NCBI GenBank assembly: GCA_018660465.1 | Contig: JABJKH010000056.1 | Location: 37,782-101,781, forward strand | DNA length: 64,000 nucleotides | Source of the DNA: Rhodospirillaceae bacterium | GTDB lineage: Bacteria > Pseudomonadota > Alphaproteobacteria > Rhodospirillales > JABJKH01 | Reading direction: 5' to 3' | In this document: in pieces, positions 42,449 to 51,514 of the stretch | How positions within the stretch are numbered: position 1 is the stretch's first letter | How the letters are laid out: each line of letters begins with the position of its first letter | The notes under the pieces: generated by a model | What the model was told of the DNA's origin: nothing | Database searches by the model: none | Seen by the model: the letters and a program-made list of their open reading frames with translations, nothing else | Translations under genes and position numbers: made by a program

Positions 42449-43954
42449 CTACCTTCGGTTGTTGGTTAGTTTCGTCGCGTTTTGAAGCGCACGCTTAACA
42501 AGGCTCTCATACGTTGCCTTGCCCACACCCTCAGTGGTATCAGGACTTTCCCCGCCCTTCTGGCGAGCGATAAACTGTTTTGCTAAATTCTCGAGGATTT
42601 TCTCAGACTCTTGACCAAATGATTTCTTAGCTCGTTTTTTAAGCCCCTCCGGCAACTTATCCCTCAGCACCTTTGGCGTCAGCTTCGCGGCGATATCGGT
42701 GAGGCCTTCGGCAGCTTTTTTCTTGGCCACGTTGCCGATGGGTTTAAGAGGGTTGGCGATGGCAGCTGCCGCTTTGGCGGCTTTTTCTTTAGCCCTCAGC
42801 GCCGTGTTTACACCGAGGGTAGCTTGTTCTCGGGCGCTTAGATTTTTGCCTGTTGCCGCTTTAGTGGCAATTTTCGCTGCGCTGAGCTTGGCCTGTTTTG
42901 CTGCGAACTTCGTGAAAAAGCTGCGTCCGCCGCTGAAGGTGCCTTCGATGATGTTGGTGAGCAGGGTTTCGTCTTTGGCTTTGAGTTGTTTCTCGACATT
43001 GCGGACGATTTGGACAATTTCAGATTCTTCGAACCCGGCACTGCGTGCATTCAGGGTAGCGGCGAGCTTGGCGACGTCGGCGGGGAAGTCTTTGATGTCA
43101 CCGGACTTCAGGTATTTTTTATAGCCGTCAATCGTATGGCCCAACTTGTTCCCGCTGTCGATATCGCGGAACAGCGAGGAGATTTGGCGCTGTATGCGGA
43201 TCTGGCCGGATTTAGGCAGCTTCCCCGCACCCAGGATATTGCTGCTTAAGGTGTTGAGCGTGGCAGCAGAGCGTTTCAGCGCATCCGACGGCGCATTGAT
43301 GACCAGAGCCACGGTGCCAAGGGACCCACGCGCCGCAGCCTTGCCGCTCTCGATGGCGGTGTTCTTGAGTATTCCAGATCGATCCCGCAAGCGTTGGTTT
43401 GCGGGGTTAGGCGCGTCAGGTGCCCGGCGGGCAGCCGCGCGCGTTGCTTCGTGGAGCAGCATTTTTTGTTTCGCGGTGAAGCCCTCAATCGTTTTGGCTT
43501 TGTCGTTTGTTGGGAGGTTCATAACCCGTTGACGAATTTGTTCGCCGGTTTCCAGTGGGGTTTTCTTTGGAGGCTTGATGGGGCTGTAGCCGTTAAAGTT
43601 ATCTTGGATTTGGCTTTGGCGCTGTTCAGTGCTGGGCTTTTGACTAGGTTTTGTCACGGGAGCAGGAGTGACTTTCGGCTTGGCTAGCGAGGGTTGGTCG
43701 CTGGATTTGGGAACTGTGATCGGGGCAGGTTCTACTACGGGTTCGGGGGTCAGGGTTTGTTCGGGGGCCGGGACCTGTTTCGGTGCCAAGGCCCGTCTGT
43801 GTGCTTTTGGGTTATGGACGAACAGCGACATCGCTGACTCGTTGGGCGAGGCCTCAGATGATTGCGGGGCCGCTTGTGATACTGGGACTTTAAGGAGGCT
43901 GGCCCCTGGTTGAGTGCTGAGGGGGAGTTCGTCTTTTTTGCTGATGTTCGCCAT
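42449..43954 (-). CDS. large Ala/Lys-rich helical protein of unknown function
   Basis: About 501 residues from ATG 43954 (MANISKKDELPL) behind AAGGAAAA; a reading to 44053 would add a leader with no ribosome binding site. The first ~150 residues are Pro/Gln/Thr-rich and look disordered; the rest is helical, rich in Ala, Lys and Leu. No membrane segment or signal peptide, and no recognised domain. It could be a cytoplasmic scaffold or surface filament component. Confidence 0.65.
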   Translation of the reverse strand: MANISKKDELPLSTQPGASLLKVPVSQAAPQSSEASPNESAMSLFVHNPKAHRRALAPKQVPAPEQTLTPEPVVEPAPITVPKSSDQPSLAKPKVTPAPVTKPSQKPSTEQRQSQIQDNFNGYSPIKPPKKTPLETGEQIRQRVMNLPTNDKAKTIEGFTAKQKMLLHEATRAAARRAPDAPNPANQRLRDRSGILKNTAIESGKAAARGSLGTVALVINAPSDALKRSAATLNTLSSNILGAGKLPKSGQIRIQRQISSLFRDIDSGNKLGHTIDGYKKYLKSGDIKDFPADVAKLAATLNARSAGFEESEIVQIVRNVEKQLKAKDETLLTNIIEGTFSGGRSFFTKFAAKQAKLSAAKIATKAATGKNLSAREQATLGVNTALRAKEKAAKAAAAIANPLKPIGNVAKKKAAEGLTDIAAKLTPKVLRDKLPEGLKKRAKKSFGQESEKILENLAKQFIARQKGGESPDTTEGVGKATYESLVKRALQNATKLTNNRR

Positions 43955-44172
43955 TCGAATTTTCCTTGGTACGTTTAAGCGTTGAGTCCCCCCTTTACGG
44001 TAGTGTTTTAGAACCACCGGGAGAAATGTACGAAAAAATCGTACAAATGTCAACGACTAATGAAAGTTCGGTAAGTGCATCATTTTCAACGATAATTTGG
44101 CGCATGCGCAGGGCTGCGCGAGCACTACCAAGCGTTTGTACGAAAGAATTACCTGACGGAATAGAGAGAGAG

Positions 44173-46566
44173 TTACTTACTCGTCATCACAAACACGCCG
44201 TTCCAGTCTTCGGGCGGGTTTTCTTTTATGTGGTCGATGCGGTCAATGTACATTAGGGGTAATTTATCTTCAGGGTTAATTTTCATGCATTCTTCAAATG
44301 AATGAATGGCCTTGTCCCAGTCGCCGGCGCGGTACTGCTTGCGGGCTTCGTTAAATTGATTAACCGCGTCCATCAAGTTGGGGAAGGTTTCGTCCGTATG
44401 GAAGTCGAGGACTTCATATACGCCGACCGGTTCGGTCTTTCCTTTAACCACCACATCGTCAATGTAGCGGGTGCGGTAGGTGCCTTTGAGTAGATCGAAA
44501 GTGTATTTGCTGATCAGCAACTGTGCTGAATATTGCTTACACGCACTTTCCAAGCGGGCGGCGAGGTTCACGCCGTCGCCGATCAAGGTGTAATCCATCC
44601 GTTTGGGCGAGCCGATGTTGCCGCTGACCACGTTGTCGGTGTTGAGACCGATGCCCATCTTCACAGGTTTTAAGCCGTTGCCGTGGCGGACCGCGTTCCA
44701 TTCTTCGAGTTCCACAAGCATGGCGATGGACGCCCGAACCGCACGGTCTTCGTCATCATCGTGGCCGATGGGCAGGCCGAACGCCGCCATGATGGCATCG
44801 CCGATGAATTTATCCAGCATGCCTTCTTCGCGGCTGATGCAATCGACCATAATCGTGAAGTATTCGTTCAACAGCGCAACCGTGCCTTGTGCGCCCAATT
44901 CTTCGGTCAAGGTCGTGAAACCGCGTACATCGGAGAATAAAACAGTCGCGGTGGCACTTTTACCGCCCAGGGGGTCATCGCCGCCGTCGCTCATCATCTG
45001 TTCGGCAATGCCCGGGTCCATATAGCGCGACATGGTGGACTTCATGCGCTTTGCGTCACTGATGTCTTCGATCATCACCATGGCGCCGAGTTTTTTGTCT
45101 TCTGAACTGATCAGCGGCATGACGGTGACGTTGGCGTTGACTTCCTCGTCTTCCTCCCCCACGACTAATTCGGCATCCATGAAGACTGCTTGTTCCTGGG
45201 TTTCATCGACTTGATTGATCTTATCCATGTTCCATTCGTTGCCGCCGGTGAAGAATTCGACCGCCATTTTGCCGATGATGTCAGATTGATGGGTTTGTAG
45301 AATGCGCAGGCCTGCTGTGTTGCAGGTAACAATCTTACCGTCTTCGTCGGTGGTGATCACCGCGTTTGTCATACTTTGCAGCATGCTCTCGTTATAGTTC
45401 TTCATGTTCTGAACGTCGTTGAACAGCTTGGCGTTTTCGAGGCCGATGGAGGCCTGGGCGGTGAATGCTTTCAGGCGCTGTTCGTCTTCGTCGGTGAAGG
45501 GGCCGCCGCGCTTGTTCAGCACTTGGGTCACACCAATGACGTGGCCGGACTTATTCACCACCGGCACGCAGAGGATGGAGCGGGTGAAGTAGCCGGTTTT
45601 TTTGTCGAAGGCCGGGTTGAAGCGCAGGTCCGCATACGCATAGGGAATGTTGACGGTTTTACCAGAAGTGAAGACGGCCCCCGCAATGCCCATATGGTTG
45701 GGCAGGCGGATCTGTACGGAGTCCAGGCCTTCGCCGACTTCCGACCACAGCTCGTTGGTTTTCTCATCATTCAGGAACAGGGTTGATCTGTCAGCCTTCA
45801 GCATTCGTGTGGCTTCGGTCATGACCTTGCGGAGCAGGGAGCTCAGTTCGATCTCTGAGGTAACATCTGCAACGATGTCGAGGAATTCCATTTCCTCTGC
45901 CCGGGTCTTCTTCATTTTCTCGATGTACTGGGTGCTTTGCATGGCGACGGCGGCTTGCATCGTCATCGCTTCCAGCAAATCCATGTCGTCTTCGGTAAAA
46001 TGGCCTTCGTGCTTGTTCAGGGCCTGGGCGACGCCGATCAGTTCACCCTTCACGGTCTTGATCGGGGCGCAGAGGATATTGCGGGTTTTAAAGCCGGTCT
46101 GTTGGTCAACGGTGCGATTGAAACGTTTGTCGGCGTAGGCGTCATCAATGATCGTGCCTTCGCCGGTGGTAAACACGAAACCAGCAACACCTGAATTGTT
46201 CATGATGCGAATTTCGCGCCACGATTCGCCTTGGGCAACGCGGGAATAAAGCTCGCCGGTTGCATCATCGTTGAGGAAGATGGTCGAGCGTTCGCATTCG
46301 GTCTCTCTGGTTGTGACTTCTACCAAGGTGCCTAAAATCTCGTCGGTCGATTCGATGCCAGCAACCTGCTTGGAAACATTCAGCAGCATTTCCGCACGAT
46401 GCAGCCTTCTATCACCAGGCTTGGAATTAGCGCTCCCAGAATTGGCATCGGCAGAATCGGCATTGGCAGCTTCGGCCTTGGCCGTCTTCGCCCCGCTGCC
46501 ACCGTTTTCGGACTTGCGTTTTTTGGTCGTTTTGCTTTTGACCACTACATTTGCGGCTTTAGCCAT
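44173..46566 (-). CDS. soluble class III adenylate/guanylate cyclase with tandem GAF and PAS-like sensory domains
   Basis: A 797-residue multidomain sensor. An Ala/Ser/Lys-rich N-terminus precedes two GAF domains (each with a GVAGxVF segment and KT(G/K)xxTRxILC), a PAS-like domain (about 400-515) with DEDGKIVTCN, and a cyclase domain with VLFSDVRGFTTL, DKFIGDAIMAAFG and YTLIGDGVNLAARLE. Key Asp and Lys residues are present, so ATP cyclisation is likely. A short TPR-like tail follows. The coiled-coil gene is 26 bases upstream on the same strand. Confidence 0.92.
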   Translation of the reverse strand: MAKAANVVVKSKTTKKRKSENGGSGAKTAKAEAANADSADANSGSANSKPGDRRLHRAEMLLNVSKQVAGIESTDEILGTLVEVTTRETECERSTIFLNDDATGELYSRVAQGESWREIRIMNNSGVAGFVFTTGEGTIIDDAYADKRFNRTVDQQTGFKTRNILCAPIKTVKGELIGVAQALNKHEGHFTEDDMDLLEAMTMQAAVAMQSTQYIEKMKKTRAEEMEFLDIVADVTSEIELSSLLRKVMTEATRMLKADRSTLFLNDEKTNELWSEVGEGLDSVQIRLPNHMGIAGAVFTSGKTVNIPYAYADLRFNPAFDKKTGYFTRSILCVPVVNKSGHVIGVTQVLNKRGGPFTDEDEQRLKAFTAQASIGLENAKLFNDVQNMKNYNESMLQSMTNAVITTDEDGKIVTCNTAGLRILQTHQSDIIGKMAVEFFTGGNEWNMDKINQVDETQEQAVFMDAELVVGEEDEEVNANVTVMPLISSEDKKLGAMVMIEDISDAKRMKSTMSRYMDPGIAEQMMSDGGDDPLGGKSATATVLFSDVRGFTTLTEELGAQGTVALLNEYFTIMVDCISREEGMLDKFIGDAIMAAFGLPIGHDDDEDRAVRASIAMLVELEEWNAVRHGNGLKPVKMGIGLNTDNVVSGNIGSPKRMDYTLIGDGVNLAARLESACKQYSAQLLISKYTFDLLKGTYRTRYIDDVVVKGKTEPVGVYEVLDFHTDETFPNLMDAVNQFNEARKQYRAGDWDKAIHSFEECMKINPEDKLPLMYIDRIDHIKENPPEDWNGVFVMTSK

Positions 46567-46592
46567 TTCCTACCATCCTCGTTGTCGCCCTG

Positions 46593-47693
46593 CTAAGTTT
46601 GATCTTCCGCTATTTCTGACTTTTCTTCCAGCTTTTCGCGCAACGCCGCGATGGAGTCGCGCAGCTGTTTCTGTTCATCGTTGGCGAGCCGTTCATTCTC
46701 GTGCAGAGTCGTTTCATATTCAAATTGATTTTTTTCCAGCGATTCACGAAGGGTTGAGACGGCTTCCTTCAATTGAACGATTTCGCCGCTGGAATCGGCG
46801 ACGGTTCTTTGCACGCTTTCTTCTTTGTCGATGCGGAGCTTTTCCAACTCATCGCGCAATTCTGTCACCATGGCCTTAAGCTGGACGATTTCACCCGAGG
46901 CCGTGGCTGTGGCTTGTTGAACGCTTTCTTCCTTATCAATGCGGAGTTTTTCCAGCTCATCGCGCAACCCGGTGATCATCGCCTTAAGCTGCGTGATTTC
47001 GCCTGAGGCCGTGGCCGTGGCTTGCTGAACCGCTTCCTCTTTATCGATGCGGAGTTTTTCCAGCTCATCGCGTAACCCTGTGATCATGGCCTTAAGCTGC
47101 GTGATCTCACCGGCGGCGGAGGCTGTGGCCTGTTGGACAGCTTCTTCCTTGTCGATGCGGAGCTTTTCCAGTTCATCGCGTAGGCCTGTGATCATGGCTT
47201 TAAGCTGAGTAATCTCACCGGCGGCGGCGGCTGTGGCTTGCTGGACAGCCTCTTCCTTGTCGATGCGGAATTTTTCCAAACTGTCGCGCAGTCCAGTGAC
47301 CATATTTTTAAGCTGGGTAATTTCTCCGGCACCCGCTGCAGTGGCTTGCTGGACGGCCTCTTCTTGATCGATGCGCATGCGTTCCATTTCGTCCCGCAGG
47401 CCACCGACCATTTGTTGCAATTGGGTTACTTCGCCGGCGTTGGACGCAACAGCGGTTTGCACGCTTTCTTCCTTGTCGATGCGCATGGCCTCAAGGGATT
47501 CACGCAGCGCCGAAATGGTGCCTTTGAGTTGCACGATTTCCCCGGCGTTTGAGGCAAGAGCGGCCTGCACCGCCTCTTCCTGTTCAATGCGCGTGACTTC
47601 TAGCTCGGCACGAAGCGCTTCGATCGTTTTCTTCAGATGACGATTGTCGATCTGGGCCGCATGCTCTTCTTCAGTATTAGAAGTGGTTTCCAT
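46593..47693 (-). CDS. coiled-coil protein built from 36-residue tandem repeats
   Basis: A 366-residue protein made of about eight units of 36 residues (108 bases) plus divergent ends. The consensus unit starts GEITQLKAMITGLRDELEKL and continues RIDKEEAVQQATA. Middle units are nearly identical at DNA level, so the array is young or kept uniform by recombination. No signal peptide or membrane helix. It sits 26 bases before the cyclase on the same strand, so it may scaffold or localise that enzyme. The start has GGAAGGG. Confidence 0.85.
   Translation of the reverse strand: METTSNTEEEHAAQIDNRHLKKTIEALRAELEVTRIEQEEAVQAALASNAGEIVQLKGTISALRESLEAMRIDKEESVQTAVASNAGEVTQLQQMVGGLRDEMERMRIDQEEAVQQATAAGAGEITQLKNMVTGLRDSLEKFRIDKEEAVQQATAAAAGEITQLKAMITGLRDELEKLRIDKEEAVQQATASAAGEITQLKAMITGLRDELEKLRIDKEEAVQQATATASGEITQLKAMITGLRDELEKLRIDKEESVQQATATASGEIVQLKAMVTELRDELEKLRIDKEESVQRTVADSSGEIVQLKEAVSTLRESLEKNQFEYETTLHENERLANDEQKQLRDSIAALREKLEEKSEIAEDQT
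46770..47530. repeat. 108-bp tandem coding repeats inside the coiled-coil gene
   Basis: The segment TTATC(A/G)ATGCGGAG recurs with a 108-base period (for example 46933 and 47041). The units encode the 36-residue coiled-coil motif. Units between about 46850 and 47220 are almost identical; the outer ones diverge. Confidence 0.85.
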
Positions 47694-47969
47694 TACCCTT
47701 CCGCTGCTCCTTCTTGCGGAGCGCGTTCCCCAATCCCTTCATTTTCAGAACCTCTAGTTTCGCCAGCAGGGTAGACGGCGTCAAGGTACTGAAATACTTA
47801 AATTTACCCCAGTTTGTCTTAAACATCACAGCCAAAATTAATCCGAATAATTCTGTTGCTATTTAGATTAACATGAAAATGGCTTATATGCATAAATGTG
47901 GTATTATGCGAACTTCAATTAGATATAGACTTCGATGCTTGCGACTCAGAAATTTGGAAAGATACTTTA

Positions 47970-48644
47970 ATGCGGCTTCTTTTGGTTGAAGACCACCTTT
48001 CCTTCGCGATGTACATAAAAAAAGAGTTGGCTAAGGAAGGGTTTACTGTCGATTGCGTCGGCACCATTAGTGATGGCGAAGTTGCAGTAAAGACGGTCGA
48101 TTACGACGCCATGATTTTGGATCGGGGGCTGCCGGATGGGGACGGCCTAAATCTGGTGCGTGAACTGCGGGAAAATGGGGATGCCACGCCGATTTTGATC
48201 CTAACAGCCCGCGATAGCGTAGATGACCGGGTCGAGGGTTTGGCCAGCGGCAGTGACGATTATTTGCTGAAGCCCTTCGCCATGAAGGAATTAGTTGCCC
48301 GTATTCGGGCGTTGCTTCGGCGTCCTAAAAACGACCTTGGGCTGTCGCTGACCGTGGGTAATATCGCCCTGGACCCATCGTCCCGACAAGTCTCAGTCGA
48401 GGGTGTGACGATCCGTTGTCCTCGCCGCGAGACCGGTATTTTAGAAAACTTATTGCGGAGTAAGGGGCGGTATATTTCCAAAGACGCCTTGCAAGACAAA
48501 GTTTATGGATTTGGCGAAGAAGTCACCTCCAACGCGGTAGAACTCCAGGTTTCGCGGCTCAGAAAACGGCTGAAGGACGCAGGCGCGGATGTTCATATCA
48601 TAAATCAGCGCGGAGTCGGCTATTGTTTGGGCGACGATTCCTGA
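47970..48644 (+). CDS. OmpR/PhoB-type response regulator, orphan
   Basis: A 224-residue regulator from ATG 47970 (MRLLLVEDH) behind GGAAAG; a reading from GTG 47898 adds an unlikely leader. Receiver with Asp in MILDRGLPDGDG and Lys in YLLKPF, and a winged-helix DNA-binding domain with SNAVELQVSRLRKRL and INQRGVGYCL. It belongs to the QseB/TctD-like group. No histidine kinase is nearby. Regulon unknown. Confidence 0.92.
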   Translation: MRLLLVEDHLSFAMYIKKELAKEGFTVDCVGTISDGEVAVKTVDYDAMILDRGLPDGDGLNLVRELRENGDATPILILTARDSVDDRVEGLASGSDDYLLKPFAMKELVARIRALLRRPKNDLGLSLTVGNIALDPSSRQVSVEGVTIRCPRRETGILENLLRSKGRYISKDALQDKVYGFGEEVTSNAVELQVSRLRKRLKDAGADVHIINQRGVGYCLGDDS

Positions 48645-48831
48645 CCTGAAGCTGTAACCGTTTGAAAATATTATTGTATTTAGACAGAATTTCGACAGTC
48701 CTGGTGTGTAATCTGCTCCCATAAAATTTCCTTATCTTAAATCATGCCCACTTTGGAGTGTGTTAAGGGCATCCACATCTACTGAATCCGTGGCTTAAGA
48801 TTTTGGAGTTTGGGGGCAGAGAACTATTGGA

Positions 48832-49212
48832 ATGATACATCGTGTGATGATTGTGGAACCTGATCGGCTACACATGAAAATGTTAAATGACATTTTGGTG
48901 GCGCGAGGGTTTGAAACGCAAAAGGTTGATGACCCTGGTAACGCCCTTGCTTTGGTGCGTCAACAAAGGAGCGACTTGATGTTGGTGAGCCTTGAGTTTC
49001 CCGATGAGGGGGGCTTAGAGCTGATCAGGTCGATTAAAAGCGATCCTAAGCTAAAGAACACAATGCCGGTGATTGTCGTGTCTGATTTTGCGTCAAGTGC
49101 GGAAATGAAACTCCTGCATCAATCGGATTGTTATGACGTCATTACCAAACCTGTTGATCTCTCTCAATTGTTTTCCGCGGTCGAAGGGTGCCTAGGCCTA
49201 AGAGCTTCCTGA
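48832..49212 (+). CDS. degenerate receiver-domain protein lacking the phosphoacceptor Asp
   Basis: A 126-residue CheY-like domain. Where the phosphorylated Asp belongs the sequence is LMLVSLEFPDEGG, so Ser53 takes its place, and the acidic pair reads IVEPD. The conserved Lys (ITKPVD) is kept. Phosphorylation in the normal way is therefore unlikely; such pseudo-receivers often act by constitutive binding. Stand-alone gene after the OmpR-type regulator. Confidence 0.82.
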   Translation: MIHRVMIVEPDRLHMKMLNDILVARGFETQKVDDPGNALALVRQQRSDLMLVSLEFPDEGGLELIRSIKSDPKLKNTMPVIVVSDFASSAEMKLLHQSDCYDVITKPVDLSQLFSAVEGCLGLRAS

Positions 49213-49419
49213 AATAGGCTGCTGGGAAGGCCAAAGTTTAAAAATTTCTGACGTCTAGGTTTCTGTCGTGTTCCTGTCGACTGCTTAGATTTCATTGATA
49301 TTCAAAGGAAAATTTATATCGATTTTAATACACACTTGTGGAATTTTACTTGCAAAGGTATTTTAATTCGCGCAATTAAGGCATTCGCGATTTGGTCAGA
49401 ACGGTGAAAAGTAAACCCG

Positions 49420-49680
49420 ATGGTAAGCCCTGCGGATTTTGAGAGTAAAGACGACATTGATGGGCGTGCGCAGCTCGAGGAAGAGGACGAAGCGCGCAAG
49501 CGGCGTGCAGTCATCCGTCGCAATGCCCGTTTGGCGAAGGAAGCCGCGGACAAGAAGGCGCGCGCTTCGGCTCGATTGCGTTCTGCAGGTATTTGGTTCT
49601 TGGTCCTTTGCATAACCTTCATTGCTGTCGCGTGGAACTGGAAGATCGTCTACAAGACGGTTAAGGGACTGACCAGTTAG
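49420..49680 (+). CDS. small single-helix membrane protein, unknown function
   Basis: An 86-residue protein with a highly charged Lys/Arg/Glu helix (about residues 15-55) and one C-terminal membrane helix (IWFLVLCITFIAVAWNW). No recognised family. It may anchor something to the inner membrane. The gene is flanked by AT-rich gaps. Confidence 0.6.
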   Translation: MVSPADFESKDDIDGRAQLEEEDEARKRRAVIRRNARLAKEAADKKARASARLRSAGIWFLVLCITFIAVAWNWKIVYKTVKGLTS

Positions 49681-49855
49681 TCATTTTCCCGACTTCTGTT
49701 TGCTAGATAAGAATCTTTCTAATACCCCTGAATAATGGAACTGAAACCGGATCACCCTATCGTGATACGATGTGACGGGTCGTGCGTTGGTATTTCAGCG
49801 TCCCGGGGAGTAAAATTTTTCTGTCGCAACCCATTGCGATTTTCCTCCGTGGCAG

Positions 49856-49886
49856 GGGGGCGTAAAGAGTAAAATCTTTCGCCCCC
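49856..49886. terminator. possible terminator hairpin in the 49681-50076 gap
   Basis: GGGGGCGTAAAGA pairs with TCTTTCGCCCCC around GTAAAA and is followed by a T-rich run. It could end transcription of the small membrane gene. The rest of the 396-base gap shows no gene. Confidence 0.45.
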
Positions 49887-50076
49887 TTGTTCCTTCTCTT
49901 TTAAAATTCATTAAAATCCAAGGTCTTGGCTTCTACTTAATGTGTAAGGGCGCAGCCAATAATTGACGATCAATCGTCTATGGACTGGACAGGTTTCTGC
50001 TTTAAGTAGATATTATCACAATGATAAATCAAATGCTGGTTGGAACGGCATTGGACCAAACAGGTGTAAGGCGCAG

Positions 50077-50658
50077 ATGACCGACTATAATCTGGAACGT
50101 TTGAACTTCCTTGTCGTCGACGATAACAAGCACATGCGTAATTTGGTTAAGTCCATTTTAGGCGCGCTTGGTGTACGAACGATTATGGAAGCAGCGGACG
50201 GTGCGGATGCGTTGAAGGAACTTCGTCATTTCGCCGCCGATATCATTATTCTGGATTGGAATATGGACCCGTTGGATGGGCTGGATCTAACCCGCATGAT
50301 CCGCCAACCTAACGACAGTGCCAATCCGTTCGTGCCGATCATTATGTTGACCGGTCACACAGAAATGAAACGCGTGATCGAAGCCCGGGACTCAGGCATC
50401 AATGAATTTCTTGCCAAACCGGTTTCCGCTAAACGACTTTATGAACGCATTAAATCTGTGATCGAAAAGCCAAGGTCGTTTATCGAGGTTAAGGGCATGA
50501 CGGCCTATTTCGGCCCAGATCGTCGGCGTCGCCCAATGCCGGGGTATAAGGGGCCTGAACGCCGGAAAGATGAGAAAGGGGCTGTCAGTGATGGTCCCCA
50601 AGAAGGCGACGGCGGCAAAATGTCGCAAGATGATTTGGATTCGATGTTCGATTCTTGA
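50077..50658 (+). CDS. CheY-like response regulator with GPDRRR-type C-terminal tail
   Basis: A 193-residue protein from ATG 50077 (MTDYNLERLNFLVVDD); a reading from 49963 adds an unrelated leader. Receiver with Asp in IILDWNMDPLDG and Lys in FLAKPVS is intact. The basic tail YFGPDRRRRP and YKGPERRKDEKG recurs, from memory, in single-domain regulators of alphaproteobacteria, and the end is acidic. No output domain, so it probably acts by protein contact. Confidence 0.88.
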   Translation: MTDYNLERLNFLVVDDNKHMRNLVKSILGALGVRTIMEAADGADALKELRHFAADIIILDWNMDPLDGLDLTRMIRQPNDSANPFVPIIMLTGHTEMKRVIEARDSGINEFLAKPVSAKRLYERIKSVIEKPRSFIEVKGMTAYFGPDRRRRPMPGYKGPERRKDEKGAVSDGPQEGDGGKMSQDDLDSMFDS

Positions 50659-50755
50659 TATCTCCCAAATTTAAGTATTCTAAATTTTTTCGCATGGTTT
50701 GGACGGGGAAGCTGGTTTAACTTGTCCGGATAATAATTCTGCGGGAAGCTAATTC

Positions 50756-51514
50756 ATGGATTTACAACTAGCCAGAAAGCGATGCTTGGTCACAGGCGCA
50801 AGCCGTGGACTCGGGCGGTCAACGGCGGTGATGCTGGCGGCGGAAGGCTGCGCGGTCGCGGTGGTCGCCAGACGCGCTGAATTGCTTGAGGAACTCTCTT
50901 CAGAAATTGTCGATGCAGGTGGTGCCGCGCCGGTAATTATCGTCGCTGATGTGACGGATGATGGTGCGGTGGATGACATCATCAACGCTGCCAATGAAGG
51001 TCTGGGCGGTATCGACATTCTGATCAATTCAGCAGGCGGCTCCAGGCCGACATCCTGGGATGCGGCGGAAAGCGAATGGGAAGAAGGCATGGGCCTTAAC
51101 TTCACCGCACTGCGCAGGCTCAGCACCGCTGCCATTCCCGGTATGCAGGAAAACAACTGGGGTCGGGTGATCAATATAACCGGTACCGTTGAACCTTCAG
51201 GCATGAACATCGCCAACGCAGCCAAATCGGCTGTACATGCCTGGGCCAAGGGACTATCACGCGACATCGCCAAGGATGGTGTGACGGTTAATTCCATCGC
51301 GCCGGGACGGCTAAAAACTGAACAAATTATGGAACGCCGCCACCCAGACCCGGCTGAACGCGAAGAATTCGCCGAGCGTAATATTCCGGTCGGATATTTT
51401 GGCGAAGCCGAGGATTTAGCCGTCCTGGCGGTATTCCTAGCGTCGCCCTTGGCACGCTATATCACCGGGGAACTGTTCCACGTGGACGGTGGAATGAAAC
51501 GGTTTGCCCACTGA
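50756..51514 (+). CDS. SDR-family oxidoreductase with an altered active site
   Basis: A 252-residue SDR with TGASRGLGRST and NSAGGS. The catalytic region reads IANAAKSAVHAWAKGLS, keeping Lys but with Ala where Tyr is usual. The C-terminus ends ELFHVDGGMKRFAH. The stop overlaps the start of the next gene by one base (TGATG), so the two are coupled. It may act on a sugar or acyl substrate linked to that glycosyltransferase. Confidence 0.8.
   Translation: MDLQLARKRCLVTGASRGLGRSTAVMLAAEGCAVAVVARRAELLEELSSEIVDAGGAAPVIIVADVTDDGAVDDIINAANEGLGGIDILINSAGGSRPTSWDAAESEWEEGMGLNFTALRRLSTAAIPGMQENNWGRVINITGTVEPSGMNIANAAKSAVHAWAKGLSRDIAKDGVTVNSIAPGRLKTEQIMERRHPDPAEREEFAERNIPVGYFGEAEDLAVLAVFLASPLARYITGELFHVDGGMKRFAH

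Noticed and set aside
46770..47530. 108-bp repeats as a non-coding satellite or CRISPR
   Set aside because: They keep a reading frame throughout and encode regular 36-residue coiled-coil units.
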